Source: Collinsella sp. AM17-1 (GTDB taxonomy: Bacteria > Actinomycetota > Coriobacteriia > Coriobacteriales > Coriobacteriaceae). Taken from it: 64,000 bases of DNA. Shown here in pieces: positions 35,935 to 44,678 of the stretch (position 1 is the first letter of the stretch; each line of letters opens with the position of its first letter). The notes beneath the pieces are model-generated. The model made no database searches. It was not told where the DNA came from and saw only the letters and a program-made list of their open reading frames with translations. The DNA lies in NCBI RefSeq assembly GCF_003470665.1, contig NZ_QRJZ01000011.1, positions 1 through 64,000 of the forward strand, read 5' to 3'. Position numbers and translations under genes: made by a program.

Positions 35935-37497
35935 TTACTCCATGCCCAGCAGCTCGCGCATCTGAGTCGCGTAGTTAGATGCCATGTTGCCGTAGACAAT
36001 CTGCACGCCGCCGTTGACATGCACGATGCCACGCGCTTCGAGCTTTTCGGTAAACTCGGCGTCATCAACCACCTTGTCACAGTCATTGAGCTGGATGCGC
36101 AAACGGGTGAAGCAGGCCTCGACAGACTTAATATTGTTGTCGCCGCCCACTGCCTCAACGATGGCGGGAATGAGGTCGCTAATCACGGTCTTGGGAGCCT
36201 TTGCGGCCTCATCGTCGGACTCTTCCTCGCGGCCAGGGGTCTTAAGGTCCTTCTTAAGGATGATGAACTTGAAGACGAAGTAGTACACCACGAAGTAGAT
36301 GGGGCCGAGGAACAGGATAACCTGCCAGTTGGAGCCCTTGGCTGCACCCATAATGCCGTTAAAGATCAACGACAAGAGCGGGCCGCCAAAGGATGCGGAA
36401 CCGGCCACGTTGAACTGCAGGATATAGGTCAGCGCATAAGCAAGACCAGCCATGAGAGCGTGGAACACGTAGAGGATGGGCGCGATAAACAGGAAGGAGT
36501 ACTCGAGCGGCTCGGTAATGCCGGAGAGGATGCAAGGCACCACAATGGCAATCATGAGCGCTGCGGTCTTCTTCTTGTTCTTGGGAAGCGCCGTCTTGTA
36601 GAAGGCGAGTGCAGCGCCGGGCAGGCCGAACATGGCGAAGATAACCTTGCCGTTCATGACAAAACGGCTGACCTCGATGTTAAACGGCGTGCTGGGAGAG
36701 CCCAGGATCGCGTTGTAGATATTGATAGCGCCCTGAACAGTCTGGCCGTCGATGGTCTCGACGCCACCAAGCGACGTGAAGAAGAACGGCAAATAGACAA
36801 AGTGATGCAGGCCAAAAGGCAGGAGCATGCGCTCGCCGGCGCCGTAGACAAATGCACCAAAGGCACCCGTAGTCTTGATGAACTCGGACAGCGCGCCGAG
36901 AGCGTTCTGAATAAACGGGAAAACAAAGGACATGACCAATGCGAGGATGCTGCATGAGAGCAGCGTCACCGCCGGGATAAAGCGCGTACCGTTGAAGATG
37001 GAGAACACGGCAGGCAGCTCAATCTTGTAGTAACGGTTATGCAACCATGCGACGATTGCACCCACCAGAAGACCGCCGATAACACCAGTGTCGAGCGTGG
37101 TGATGCCGAGGATCGTGCTCTGGCCCGTCGTAAGATTCGCGGGATCGATAACGCCAGTCGCCGTAAGGAACGTGCCCATCACGGAATTCATGCACATGTA
37201 GCCCAAAAAGCCACAAAGCGCCGCGGTAGCCTTCTCGGACTTGGCGAAGCCATAGGCGAGACAAATCGAGAAGATAACCGGGATGTTGTTCATAACGATG
37301 CCGGCTGCGGCCTTGAGAATCGAAAAGAAGATCGCAAAGCCCGGAGCAGCAAGCCAGGGAACAGCTGCCGTAAGGGTGGGGCTGGTAAAGGCATTGCCAA
37401 AGCCCTGAAGGATGCCGGCGATTGGCAGGATCAAGACAGGTGTCATGAGGACTTTGCCCAGGCGCTGGAACTTTGCCAGCAGCTCATCTTTGTTCAT
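35935..37497 (-). CDS. PTS alpha-glucoside/maltose-type EIICB component
   Basis: A 520-residue phosphotransferase permease of the glucose superfamily that imports and phosphorylates a sugar. The EIIC membrane domain (residues 1-~400) carries FGLHHFVYLPFFF and the conserved GITEPLEYSFLF signature; the EIIB domain (about 435-520) has the phosphorylated Cys462 in SVEACFTRLRIQL. No EIIA is encoded, so it should rely on a separate EIIA. It lies 82 nt downstream of a GH4 phospho-alpha-glucosidase gene, supporting an alpha-glucoside substrate such as maltose or an isomer. Confidence 0.92.
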   Translation of the reverse strand: MNKDELLAKFQRLGKVLMTPVLILPIAGILQGFGNAFTSPTLTAAVPWLAAPGFAIFFSILKAAAGIVMNNIPVIFSICLAYGFAKSEKATAALCGFLGYMCMNSVMGTFLTATGVIDPANLTTGQSTILGITTLDTGVIGGLLVGAIVAWLHNRYYKIELPAVFSIFNGTRFIPAVTLLSCSILALVMSFVFPFIQNALGALSEFIKTTGAFGAFVYGAGERMLLPFGLHHFVYLPFFFTSLGGVETIDGQTVQGAINIYNAILGSPSTPFNIEVSRFVMNGKVIFAMFGLPGAALAFYKTALPKNKKKTAALMIAIVVPCILSGITEPLEYSFLFIAPILYVFHALMAGLAYALTYILQFNVAGSASFGGPLLSLIFNGIMGAAKGSNWQVILFLGPIYFVVYYFVFKFIILKKDLKTPGREEESDDEAAKAPKTVISDLIPAIVEAVGGDNNIKSVEACFTRLRIQLNDCDKVVDDAEFTEKLEARGIVHVNGGVQIVYGNMASNYATQMRELLGME

Positions 37498-37579
37498 GGG
37501 ATACCCCTCTTAAAGAAACGGGGTGTGCAGCTCTACAGCCCACACGCCCCATAACAGTTATCAAGCGCTATGGAACTAG

Positions 37580-38905
37580 CTACTTAAGCTCCGGCCAGTA
37601 ATCCTTATTGGCCTCGATGAGCTTGTCGAGCACTTTGCGAGCCTTCTTTGCGTCACCGACCAGACGATTAAGCGTGAGTGCCTGCAGAGCCTTCTCGTAG
37701 GAACCCTCCATCCAAGCCTCAACAGTCAGGCGCTCATAGGCGTACTGGTTCTCCATAAGGCCGCGATAGAAGGTACCGATCTTGCCAACAGCATAGGGCT
37801 GCGGGCCATTGGCGCCCACGCTTGCCGCAACCTCGACCATGGCGTCATCGGGCATACCCTCGATAATGCCGTTGTTGGGCACAATGACAATGAAAGTCTT
37901 GTTGGTGTTGCGATAAATGGCCGACGTGATTTCCACGATCATATCGCCATGAGCGTCGTTTTGCACAACCGAGGAGTTCTTTGCGGTGCCAACTTTGGCA
38001 ACACGCTCGCACTCGGCGAACACGCGCTTCTCACGACCGTTGATAACCTCGTCGGAGCGAGTGTAGTCGGGGTCGAGGTGAGCGACCTTGTACTCGGGAT
38101 ACAGATAGTACTGCAGATAAGTGTTGGGCAGATAGTCGGGGAAGTCCTCGAGCATGTCCTTGACCATGGCGTAGGTATCAAGCCAGGACTGGTCACGCTG
38201 CTCCGCATCGGCAGGAAGGAAGCCGTTCTTCTCCGTGTACTCCTTAATCTGCGGGACGAGGTCATGACCCTCTTCATCGTAGATGTGCTTGAACCAACCG
38301 AAGTGATTGAGGCCGAAGTACACGGGCTCCGTCTTGCTCATATCGCGACCGAGCAGGCGACCGTAAGAGCGCATGAGGTTGACGGGCTGGTCGCAGATGT
38401 TGAGGACGCGATGCTCATCGGGCAGGACGCGCTCGAGACCATATGCCACAATAGCAGCCGGGTTGGTGTAGTTGATAATCCACGCCTCCGGGCTATGAGC
38501 GCGAACGTCGTTGACGATCTCAACCATGTCATGCATGGAGCGCATACCGTAAGCCATGCCGCCAGGGCCCACCGTTTCCTGGCCGATGATTCCCATATGC
38601 AGCGGAATCTTCTCGTCCTTGCTACGCATCTCGTAGCCGCCGGTACGAATCTGGCAGAGCACAAAGTCGACGTCGGTGTAAGCCTCGTCCTTATCGGTGG
38701 TGTAACCAAACTCCACACCGGGCTCCTCCTCGGCGAAGAGGATCTTGCCAAACTCGCCAATCGGACGCTGACGCTCGGCATCGATGTCATAGAGCATCAC
38801 GCGGTTCAGCGGCAGAATGTCCATGTGCTTGGTCAGGGCTTTAAGAATGCCAGGGCACCACGTGGAGCCGCCGCCAACGATCACAATATTGAGCTTATCC
38901 TTCAT
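37580..38905 (-). CDS. GH4 6-phospho-alpha-glucosidase
   Basis: A 441-residue family 4 glycosidase, which uses NAD and Mn2+ to cleave phosphorylated alpha-glucosides by an oxidation-elimination route. The NAD loop is VIVGGGSTWCPG (residues 8-19); metal ligands are Cys171 in NICDQPVNL and His201 in GLNHFGWF. The CDxP form at Cys171 marks the alpha-glucoside branch (AglB/MalH), unlike the CNxP of phospho-beta-glucosidases. GGAGGG precedes the ATG. Operon order GH4-PTS, with an RpiR regulator divergent. Confidence 0.93.
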   Translation of the reverse strand: MKDKLNIVIVGGGSTWCPGILKALTKHMDILPLNRVMLYDIDAERQRPIGEFGKILFAEEEPGVEFGYTTDKDEAYTDVDFVLCQIRTGGYEMRSKDEKIPLHMGIIGQETVGPGGMAYGMRSMHDMVEIVNDVRAHSPEAWIINYTNPAAIVAYGLERVLPDEHRVLNICDQPVNLMRSYGRLLGRDMSKTEPVYFGLNHFGWFKHIYDEEGHDLVPQIKEYTEKNGFLPADAEQRDQSWLDTYAMVKDMLEDFPDYLPNTYLQYYLYPEYKVAHLDPDYTRSDEVINGREKRVFAECERVAKVGTAKNSSVVQNDAHGDMIVEITSAIYRNTNKTFIVIVPNNGIIEGMPDDAMVEVAASVGANGPQPYAVGKIGTFYRGLMENQYAYERLTVEAWMEGSYEKALQALTLNRLVGDAKKARKVLDKLIEANKDYWPELK

Positions 38906-39203
38906 GTTCCGTCCCTCCAGGGTTGGCTGATCGGTGTTCTCGAAGACCTTGGGCTCCGCGGTTGTCCTCGGCTTGCTTCGTTTCGATTGATATTTTGCGA
39001 CATAAGGTCATTTGCAAGTCCCCGTGTGGGCCAATGCGAAACGGGGACACATGATTTCGCTTACAACACAGATATGTGTAGGCAGACACGCACGTTTGCC
39101 CAGCTCATGGGCAATAGGCAATCTTGACCGATTGCCGATTTCTCACCTGGCTACACAAAGCGGTACCATATGTACGGCGAGGTGCGAGGAGCTGAAACAT
39201 CTT
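38906..39203. promoter_or_regulatory. Divergent control region of the alpha-glucoside operon and RpiR gene
   Basis: About 300 nt without a gene. It contains an 8-bp inverted repeat GTCCCCGT/ACGGGGAC at 39018-39048 and AT-rich promoter-like sequence on the minus strand (TTGCAA, then AATATC 17 nt later, near 38990-39017). No perfect RpiR-type palindrome could be identified. Confidence 0.4.
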
Positions 39204-39953
39204 ATGAAAGATCAAGAATCTTTTTATGATCATGTGCGAGCTGGCGAGAGCAAGCTCAACGATCTCGAAGGCGAGATCATGCGCTACATCATCGAGCTGC
39301 GTGATGATATTGACGATGTCACGCTTAAGAGCGTTGCTGAACGGTTCTTCGTCGCTCCCAATACAATCGTCAGGCTTGCCCACAAGCTTGGCTTCTCGGG
39401 GTTTACGGAGCTCAAACAATCGTATTCCGCCTCGCTCGACCGCAATCGATTCACTATCGAGACGCTTCCTCTTGATACCCAGCTCGTACAGACCAAAGAT
39501 CTGCTTAACGATCGAGTCATCGATTCGGTTGTGAGTCTTATCCAGGACGCCTCGCATATCGTGTTCTTTTGCTCGGGCTTTTCGAAATACCCGTGCCTCG
39601 AGATGGCTGAAAAGCTCAAAATAATGGGCAAGAATACCGACACGCTCAGTGAACGCCACGTCATGAGGCATTACGCAGAACTCCTCGGCAAAAAAGACCT
39701 GGTCTTCAGCGTTTCCGTAAGCGGCGAGACGCAGGTGTCTATTGACGCCACATCGATAGCCAAAACGCGCGGATGCAAGGTCGTCACACTCACCGGCTTT
39801 TCTCGAAATTCTCTCTCGAAACTAGCCGACTACCCTATCTACACCGTGCAAAAAGAAATCCGCTTGGGCAGCATGGACCTCGACAGTCGATTAATGTTCT
39901 ATTACGTTTTCGAATTGATATTTGAGCGCTACTTCAAACTGGCCAAGAAATAA
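39204..39953 (+). CDS. RpiR-family transcriptional regulator
   Basis: A 249-residue regulator: N-terminal HTH_6 (about 1-77; LKSVAERFFVAPNTIVRLAHKLGFSGFTELK) and C-terminal SIS sugar-phosphate-binding domain (about 105-235; IVFFCSGFSKYPCLEMAEKL, LVFSVSVSGETQVSIDATSIAK). Family members sense phosphosugars and control sugar catabolism genes. Placement divergent from the GH4/PTS operon indicates it regulates that operon. ATG 39204 gives the family N terminus; GAGGAG lies 12 nt away, a rather long spacing. Confidence 0.88.
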   Translation: MKDQESFYDHVRAGESKLNDLEGEIMRYIIELRDDIDDVTLKSVAERFFVAPNTIVRLAHKLGFSGFTELKQSYSASLDRNRFTIETLPLDTQLVQTKDLLNDRVIDSVVSLIQDASHIVFFCSGFSKYPCLEMAEKLKIMGKNTDTLSERHVMRHYAELLGKKDLVFSVSVSGETQVSIDATSIAKTRGCKVVTLTGFSRNSLSKLADYPIYTVQKEIRLGSMDLDSRLMFYYVFELIFERYFKLAKK

Positions 39954-40012
39954 AACTTGGCATGCGCCCGGCTTCGACTCTTTAGCAGCCCTCTATATGA
40001 AAGGAACCGCGC

Positions 40013-40459
40013 ATGCAACGTGTACTGTTTATCTGTCATGGGAACATCTGCCGCTCGACGATGGCCGAGTCGGTGTTTACCGAGCTGGTGCGCCGTGCCG
40101 GGCGCGAGGCGGAGTTTGTCATCGATTCTGCCGCCACCTCGACCGAGGAGATCGGCAACCCGCCGCACCATGGCACGGTCGCCAAGCTGCGCGAAATCGG
40201 GATTCCCGTCGTTGCCCACCGCGCGCGCCAGGTGCGTCGTGCAGAGTATGGCGACTGGGATCACATTGTCTATATGGATGCTGAGAACGCGCGTGGCTTG
40301 CGTCGCATTTTTGGCAGCGATCCCGATAGCAAGATCTCGCGCCTGCTCGATTGGACCGATCGTCCCGGCGACGTGGCCGATCCCTGGTACACCGGCAACT
40401 TCGATGCCACCTACCGCGATGTGCTCGCCGGCTGCACCGCCATGCTCGAGCAACTGTAA
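40013..40459 (+). CDS. Low-molecular-weight protein tyrosine phosphatase
   Basis: A 148-residue phosphatase with the P-loop CHGNICRS (Cys8 to Arg14) at the N terminus and the general-acid Asp in the DPWYTGNF motif near residue 124, both diagnostic of the family. It would remove phosphate from tyrosine (or arginine) residues of proteins in the cytoplasm. AAAGGA lies 8 nt upstream. Monocistronic; no bacterial tyrosine kinase gene is adjacent. Confidence 0.94.
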   Translation: MQRVLFICHGNICRSTMAESVFTELVRRAGREAEFVIDSAATSTEEIGNPPHHGTVAKLREIGIPVVAHRARQVRRAEYGDWDHIVYMDAENARGLRRIFGSDPDSKISRLLDWTDRPGDVADPWYTGNFDATYRDVLAGCTAMLEQL

Positions 40460-40591
40460 TCGATGGAATGCAGAGTTTTTAGAGCCACAAATCGGATGAA
40501 ATGCAGAAATTTGACCTTACTCGCGCACAGAACAACGACGACAACGCCTAAGCATAGGCATAAGCGAAGTCGGAATTCCCATATACAAATC

Positions 40592-40655
40592 GAGCGTGGT
40601 TTTTCTCCCACTTTGAGCGTTCAAGTGCGCTCTAAACGGGAGAAAATCCACGCTC
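40592..40655 (-). repeat. Long hairpin abutting the TIGR04076 gene stop codon
   Basis: Eighteen-bp arms (GAGCGTGG...CTCCC and complement) with one mismatch, and an inner GAGCG/CGCTC stem. It starts 2 nt after the stop codon at 40658. No T-run follows. It resembles the other stop-codon-abutting hairpins in layout but not in sequence. Confidence 0.7.
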
Positions 40656-40657
40656 AA

Positions 40658-40987
40658 CTACTCGTCGACGATCTCGGCAAGCCAGACATTCAGCGTATCG
40701 ACCTCGGGGCAGCAGAACTTTGCCGTACCGGGCTCATTGCCAGGCACGGTTCCGCCATAGCGCAGGATATCGATATAGGGAAAGCCCACATGGCAGGCCA
40801 TGGCGCACATCTTGCCGCGGTCTCGGTCGAAGTCAAAAACGTCGCCCGGCTTGTGACCATGATGGCAGCGGCACGTTCCCAGCTGGTCCACGCAGCTCAC
40901 GCGGATACGCGGACGTTTGCCCCGCGGCGCGCCGAGCGGCTTGCCCCCGCCCGCAGGCTTGGTGCCGCCCTCGCCAGCGTTACTCAT
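40658..40987 (-). CDS. TIGR04076-like small Cys-rich protein
   Basis: A 109-residue protein resembling the TIGR04076 family of unknown function: a CRCHHGHKPGDVFDFD segment, MCAMACHVGFPYIDILRYGG in the middle and FCCPEVDTLNVWLAEI near the end. Seven Cys and several His suggest metal or redox chemistry. A Gly/Lys/Pro-rich N-tail (about 30 residues) is extra. Its ATG lies inside the last codons of the upstream pyridoxal kinase gene (8-nt overlap), so it is translationally coupled to it. Function unknown. Confidence 0.75.
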   Translation of the reverse strand: MSNAGEGGTKPAGGGKPLGAPRGKRPRIRVSCVDQLGTCRCHHGHKPGDVFDFDRDRGKMCAMACHVGFPYIDILRYGGTVPGNEPGTAKFCCPEVDTLNVWLAEIVDE

Positions 40988-41804
40988 GGTCAATCACATC
41001 CAAGCAGGCTTCGATTGGAAGGCCGGCCGACTTGTCCTCCTGGTCGGCATTGCGCTCGATAAGCTCAGCCACCACACGCATGGCATCGGACGTCGCGCGC
41101 TGCAGACTCCAACCTGCCATAACGCGGCCGACGAGCACCGCCGAGAACGTGTCGCCCGTGCCCGGGAAATAGACCGGAATGAGCTCAAAGGGAATCGTAA
41201 AGTACTCCCCCGCCACATAGTCGTAACCGATAACCGCGTTCGTGCCATTGACCACGGCGCTCGTAATGACCACCGATTTGGCACCCAGCTCGCGCACGGC
41301 GTCCACAAGGGCGCGGGCCTCATCGGGCGTGATCTGCTCTGCAATAGGCGTATCGGTGAGCAGACAGGCCTCGGTGTAGTTGGGCACCGCGTAATCGGCG
41401 CACTCGAGCAGGTGCCTCATGAGACCGATCGTGGACTCGGGCACGCCCGCATAGAGCTTGCCGTTGTCACCCATGATGGGATCGACGAACACCTTGGTGC
41501 CCTTTTGCCCGCGGCGGTGGCAAAAGTCCGAGATGATACGCGTCTCTTCCTCGGTCACGATAAAGCCGGTCGAGATGGCGTCGAACTCAAAGCCGAGCTC
41601 CTCCCAGATGGCAAGACTCTGACGCACGTACTCCGTGGTGTCGTGGATGTAGAACTTGGGATAGTTGAGCGTATCGGACACAAGCGCCGTCGGCAGATTG
41701 TGGATACGGTAACCCATGTGCGACAGCACCGGCAGCATGGCGGAAAGCGCGACCTTGCCGTAACCGCACATATCGTTAATCAGCAGCAGCTGAGTATTCT
41801 TCAT
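40980..41804 (-). CDS. Pyridoxal/pyridoxamine kinase
   Basis: A 274-residue ribokinase-superfamily enzyme of the PdxK/PdxY type, phosphorylating B6 vitamers for PLP salvage. Features: LLINDMCGYGKVALSAMLPVLSHMGY at the N terminus, VFVDPIMGDNGKLYAG, and the anion-hole/catalytic-base motif FPGTGDTFSAVL with the GTGD Asp near residue 222. ATG 41804 has GGAG 8 nt upstream. It is co-translated with the TIGR04076-like gene. Confidence 0.92.
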   Translation of the reverse strand: MKNTQLLLINDMCGYGKVALSAMLPVLSHMGYRIHNLPTALVSDTLNYPKFYIHDTTEYVRQSLAIWEELGFEFDAISTGFIVTEEETRIISDFCHRRGQKGTKVFVDPIMGDNGKLYAGVPESTIGLMRHLLECADYAVPNYTEACLLTDTPIAEQITPDEARALVDAVRELGAKSVVITSAVVNGTNAVIGYDYVAGEYFTIPFELIPVYFPGTGDTFSAVLVGRVMAGWSLQRATSDAMRVVAELIERNADQEDKSAGLPIEACLDVIDHE

Positions 41805-41984
41805 GAGGGTCTCCCTTGGTTCGGGCACGGCGCAGCAGCGCCACAGTGCGACTAAGTGTAGCGCAGGAGGCGTTGTGGGCGGGCGGTGGCGCCGTGGAGG
41901 TCAAATTGTTGCGGAAAGGTTTCGGAAATGGGGGCTGTTTGCTCCATAGCGGCCTAGTTGATGCTACTCATATAGCTCCATTTC

Positions 41985-42136
41985 AAAACTATGCCTATTT
42001 ACTACGTTTAACCGCCCGCCTCCAACCACAGCGAATTTCTCTCCAACAAAACCGCAGGTAGATAGCTTGCGTTTTTTCAGAAACAGCTGTTGTGGTCAGC
42101 GATGCTGGATTCATCGTAGTAATTAGGCATAGTTTT
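41985..42136. repeat. 152-bp element bounded by 22-bp inverted repeats
   Basis: The ends AAAACTATGCCTA...CTACG (41985-42006) and its complement (42115-42136) match at 21 of 22 positions. The interior is non-coding and contains a weaker CCACAGC/GCTGTTGTGG pairing. The shape is that of a MITE or other short non-autonomous element. It lies in the 560-nt gap between the pyridoxal kinase and marR genes. Confidence 0.65.
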
Positions 42137-42271
42137 TGGCAAGGCCGCTTCGAAAGGCATCATCGCAGCCCAAAACGATACCTTTTCCTTCGTCCCCAAG
42201 GGATCAGATTGCCGCTTAGGAGCGTTTGCAGCGTCGAGCGGTTACGGCGTTTGGTAAAACGCCGTAACTTA
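42131..42271 (-). repeat. 167-nt structured intergenic element, copy 4 (decayed)
   Basis: The right half matches other copies: CAGATTGCCGCT, then TTTGCAGCGTC, then the end hairpin GTTACGGCGTTT/AAACGCCGTAAC with loop GGTA, nearly identical to that of copy 2. The left half is scrambled apart from TTTTTGGCAAGG. No minus-strand gene now ends at it, although TTA follows as in copy 2. Confidence 0.65.
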
Positions 42272-42285
42272 ATAAGTTTGGTACC

Positions 42286-42348
42286 TTGACATTTATTTCT
42301 TGCACTCCTAAATTAGTTAGGCACAAAACAATTGCACTACCTAACTAA
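42286..42348 (+). promoter_or_regulatory. Promoter and MarR operator
   Basis: -35 TTGACA (42286-42291), 17 nt, -10 TAAATT (42309-42314). A perfect inverted repeat TTAGTTAGG (42313-42321) and CCTAACTAA (42340-42348) covers the transcription start and early leader, an expected place for autorepression by the MarR protein. Confidence 0.78.
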
Positions 42349-42364
42349 AGAAAGGAGCGACACC

Positions 42365-42871
42365 ATGTGCGATGACCACATCGGCCTCTGCCCCCACACG
42401 CCGGGCGGCGACCCCCATGAACCCGCAGATGCGCCCGCGGCACAGTCCCAATCAGACGCGCTCGCCAAGCACATCCTAAACGGGCTGGGCTTCTGCGGCC
42501 ACTTTCTGCACTTTCACGGCGGCGGCGCCTCGGGAAAGGCCCCCATCGTCTGCTTGCTCGCCAAGCAGCCAAACGGCGAGATGTCACAGCAGGAACTAGG
42601 CCTGCACTTTGATCTTAAGCCCGGTTCGCTTTCCGAGATTCTCTCCAAGATCGAATGCGCCGGCCTTATCGAGCGCAGCCGCAATCCCAAAGACCGGCGG
42701 CAGCTCACCATTCGCCTGACCGAAGCGGGATGGGAAAAGGCCCACGTAGAGCAGGCGGCCCGCATTCGCTTTAGAGAGCAGGCCTTTAGCGCGCTCACCC
42801 ACGACGAGCGCGAGCAGCTCGCCGAAATGCTCGATAAAATCCGCGTAACCTGGGAGGAACTGGATGATTAA
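42365..42871 (+). CDS. MarR-family transcriptional regulator
   Basis: A 168-residue winged-helix regulator: MSQQELGLHFDLKPGSLSEILSKIECAGLIER forms the DNA-reading helices, and NPKDRRQLTIRLTEAGW is the wing. The N-terminal ~55 residues are unusual, rich in Cys and His (CDDHIGLCPH, GFCGHFLHFHGGG), and might bind a metal or sense redox state. ATG 42365 follows AAAGGAG by 6 nt. Its stop overlaps the next ABC gene start, so it should repress its own exporter operon through the operator above. Confidence 0.9.
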   Translation: MCDDHIGLCPHTPGGDPHEPADAPAAQSQSDALAKHILNGLGFCGHFLHFHGGGASGKAPIVCLLAKQPNGEMSQQELGLHFDLKPGSLSEILSKIECAGLIERSRNPKDRRQLTIRLTEAGWEKAHVEQAARIRFREQAFSALTHDEREQLAEMLDKIRVTWEELDD

Positions 42872-44678
42872 AACCCTCATGGGAAGCATCCGCGACTATA
42901 TGAAAGTCACCGTTGCCACGCCGCTGCTCGTGCTTGGCGAGGTGCTCTGCGAGATGCTGATTCCATTTATCACCGCCAACCTGATCGACGCCATCAAAGA
43001 CGGCGCCACCGTAGCCGAGATGCTTCCCACCGCGGGCCTTTTGGTGCTCATCGCGCTGACATCGCTGGCTTTTGGCGCCGCGGCAGGCGTCACCTGCAGC
43101 CATGCGAGTTGCGGCTTCGCCAAGAACCTGCGTCACGACCTGTTCTACAAGATCCAGACGTTCAGCTTTGCCAACATCGATGAGTTCTCGAGCTCCTCGC
43201 TCGTCACGCGCCTGACCACCGATATCAACAACGTGCAGCAGGCCTTTATGATGATCATCCGTATCGCCGTGCGCGCGCCGCTGGTATTGATCTTCGCCTT
43301 TACCATGGCGTTTATCATGGGCGGCAGCGTCGCCATGGTCTACCTGGTCATCATTCCGCTGCTGGGCTTTGGACTGTTCTTTATCATCTTTAAGGTGCGC
43401 CCCATCTTCTCGCGCGTGTTCCACAAGTACGATGCCCTTAACGAGTCCGTCGAGGAAAACGTCACCGGCATGCGCGTGGTCAAGAGCTATGTGCGCGAAG
43501 ACTTTGAGAAGGAGAAGTTCGCGACCGCCGCGCGCGACGTCCAGATGGACTTCACCCGCGCCGAGAAGCTGCTCGCCTTTAACAACCCCATGATGAACAT
43601 CTGCGTCAACGGCGCGTTTGTCGTCATCATCTACCTGGGCTCCAAGCTCATCATCACGAGCCAGGGCACGCTGTTCGACGTGGGCCAGCTCTCCTCGACC
43701 TTTACCTATGGTTTCCAGATTCTCATGAGCCTGATGCAGCTGTCGATGATCTTTGTCATGGTGACCATGGCCGACGAATCGGCACACCGCATTGCCGAGG
43801 TGCTGGCCGCCGAGCCCACGATCGCCGATCCCGCCGAGCCCGTGCTCGAGGTTGCCGACGGTTCCATCGACTTTGACCACGTGAGCTTTAAGTATTCCAA
43901 GCATGCGAAGCGCCAGGCGCTCGACGATATCGACCTGCACATTACGAGCGGCGAGACCATCGGCATCATCGGCGGCACCGGCTCGGCCAAGTCCACGCTC
44001 GTTAACCTCATCGCCCGCCTGTACGACACCACCGAAGGCGCTGTGCGCGTGGGCGGCGTGGACGTGCGCGACTACGACCTGGACGCGCTGCGCCACCAGG
44101 TCGCCATGGTGCTGCAGAAAAACGTGCTGTTTAGCGGCACCGTCGCCGAGAACCTGCGTTGGGGCGACCCGAACGCCACCGACGAGGAAGTCCGCGAGGC
44201 AGCGCATCTGGCCTGCGCCGACGAGTTTGTCGACGGTTTCCCCAAGGGCTACGACACCTGGATCGAACAGGGCGGCTCTAATGTTTCGGGCGGTCAGAAG
44301 CAGCGCCTGTGCATTGCACGCGCCCTGCTGCGTCGCCCCAAGATCTTGATCCTGGACGACTCCACGAGCGCCGTCGACACCAAGACCGACGCCAAGATCC
44401 GCGCAGGGCTGGCAAGCTATCTGCCCAACACGACCAAGCTCATCATCGCCCAGCGCATCAGCTCCGTGCAGGACGCAGACCGCATCATCGTCATGGAGGG
44501 CGGCCGTATCGCGCAGATCGGCAACCATGACGAGCTACTCAAGACGAGCGAGATCTACCGCGAGACCTTTACCTCGCAAAACAAGATGTCTGCTGAGGGC
44601 GAAGGGGCCGTCGAGGCCGACACCGAGGCATCCGCAACGCAAGCTCAGACCCAGGAAGGAGGCGAGGCACATGAGTAA
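42864..44678 (+). CDS. Heterodimeric ABC exporter subunit with degenerate ATP site
   Basis: A 604-residue fused membrane-ATPase half-transporter (type IV exporter fold). Six membrane helices cover residues ~15-300; the ATPase domain has Walker A GGTGSAKST, signature VSGGQKQR and Walker B ILILDDSTSAVD. The catalytic Glu after Walker B is Asp and the switch His is Gln (IIAQRISS), the pattern of the non-catalytic half in TM287/288-type heterodimers. The start overlaps marR by 8 nt. Partner is the next gene. Substrate unknown; multidrug or peptide export is typical. Confidence 0.93.
   Translation: MIKTLMGSIRDYMKVTVATPLLVLGEVLCEMLIPFITANLIDAIKDGATVAEMLPTAGLLVLIALTSLAFGAAAGVTCSHASCGFAKNLRHDLFYKIQTFSFANIDEFSSSSLVTRLTTDINNVQQAFMMIIRIAVRAPLVLIFAFTMAFIMGGSVAMVYLVIIPLLGFGLFFIIFKVRPIFSRVFHKYDALNESVEENVTGMRVVKSYVREDFEKEKFATAARDVQMDFTRAEKLLAFNNPMMNICVNGAFVVIIYLGSKLIITSQGTLFDVGQLSSTFTYGFQILMSLMQLSMIFVMVTMADESAHRIAEVLAAEPTIADPAEPVLEVADGSIDFDHVSFKYSKHAKRQALDDIDLHITSGETIGIIGGTGSAKSTLVNLIARLYDTTEGAVRVGGVDVRDYDLDALRHQVAMVLQKNVLFSGTVAENLRWGDPNATDEEVREAAHLACADEFVDGFPKGYDTWIEQGGSNVSGGQKQRLCIARALLRRPKILILDDSTSAVDTKTDAKIRAGLASYLPNTTKLIIAQRISSVQDADRIIVMEGGRIAQIGNHDELLKTSEIYRETFTSQNKMSAEGEGAVEADTEASATQAQTQEGGEAHE

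Noticed and set aside
44527..44670. Longer N terminus for the second ABC exporter subunit
   Set aside because: The upstream frame overlaps the end of the previous gene and encodes Arg/Pro-rich sequence; ATG 44671 has a strong ribosome-binding site.
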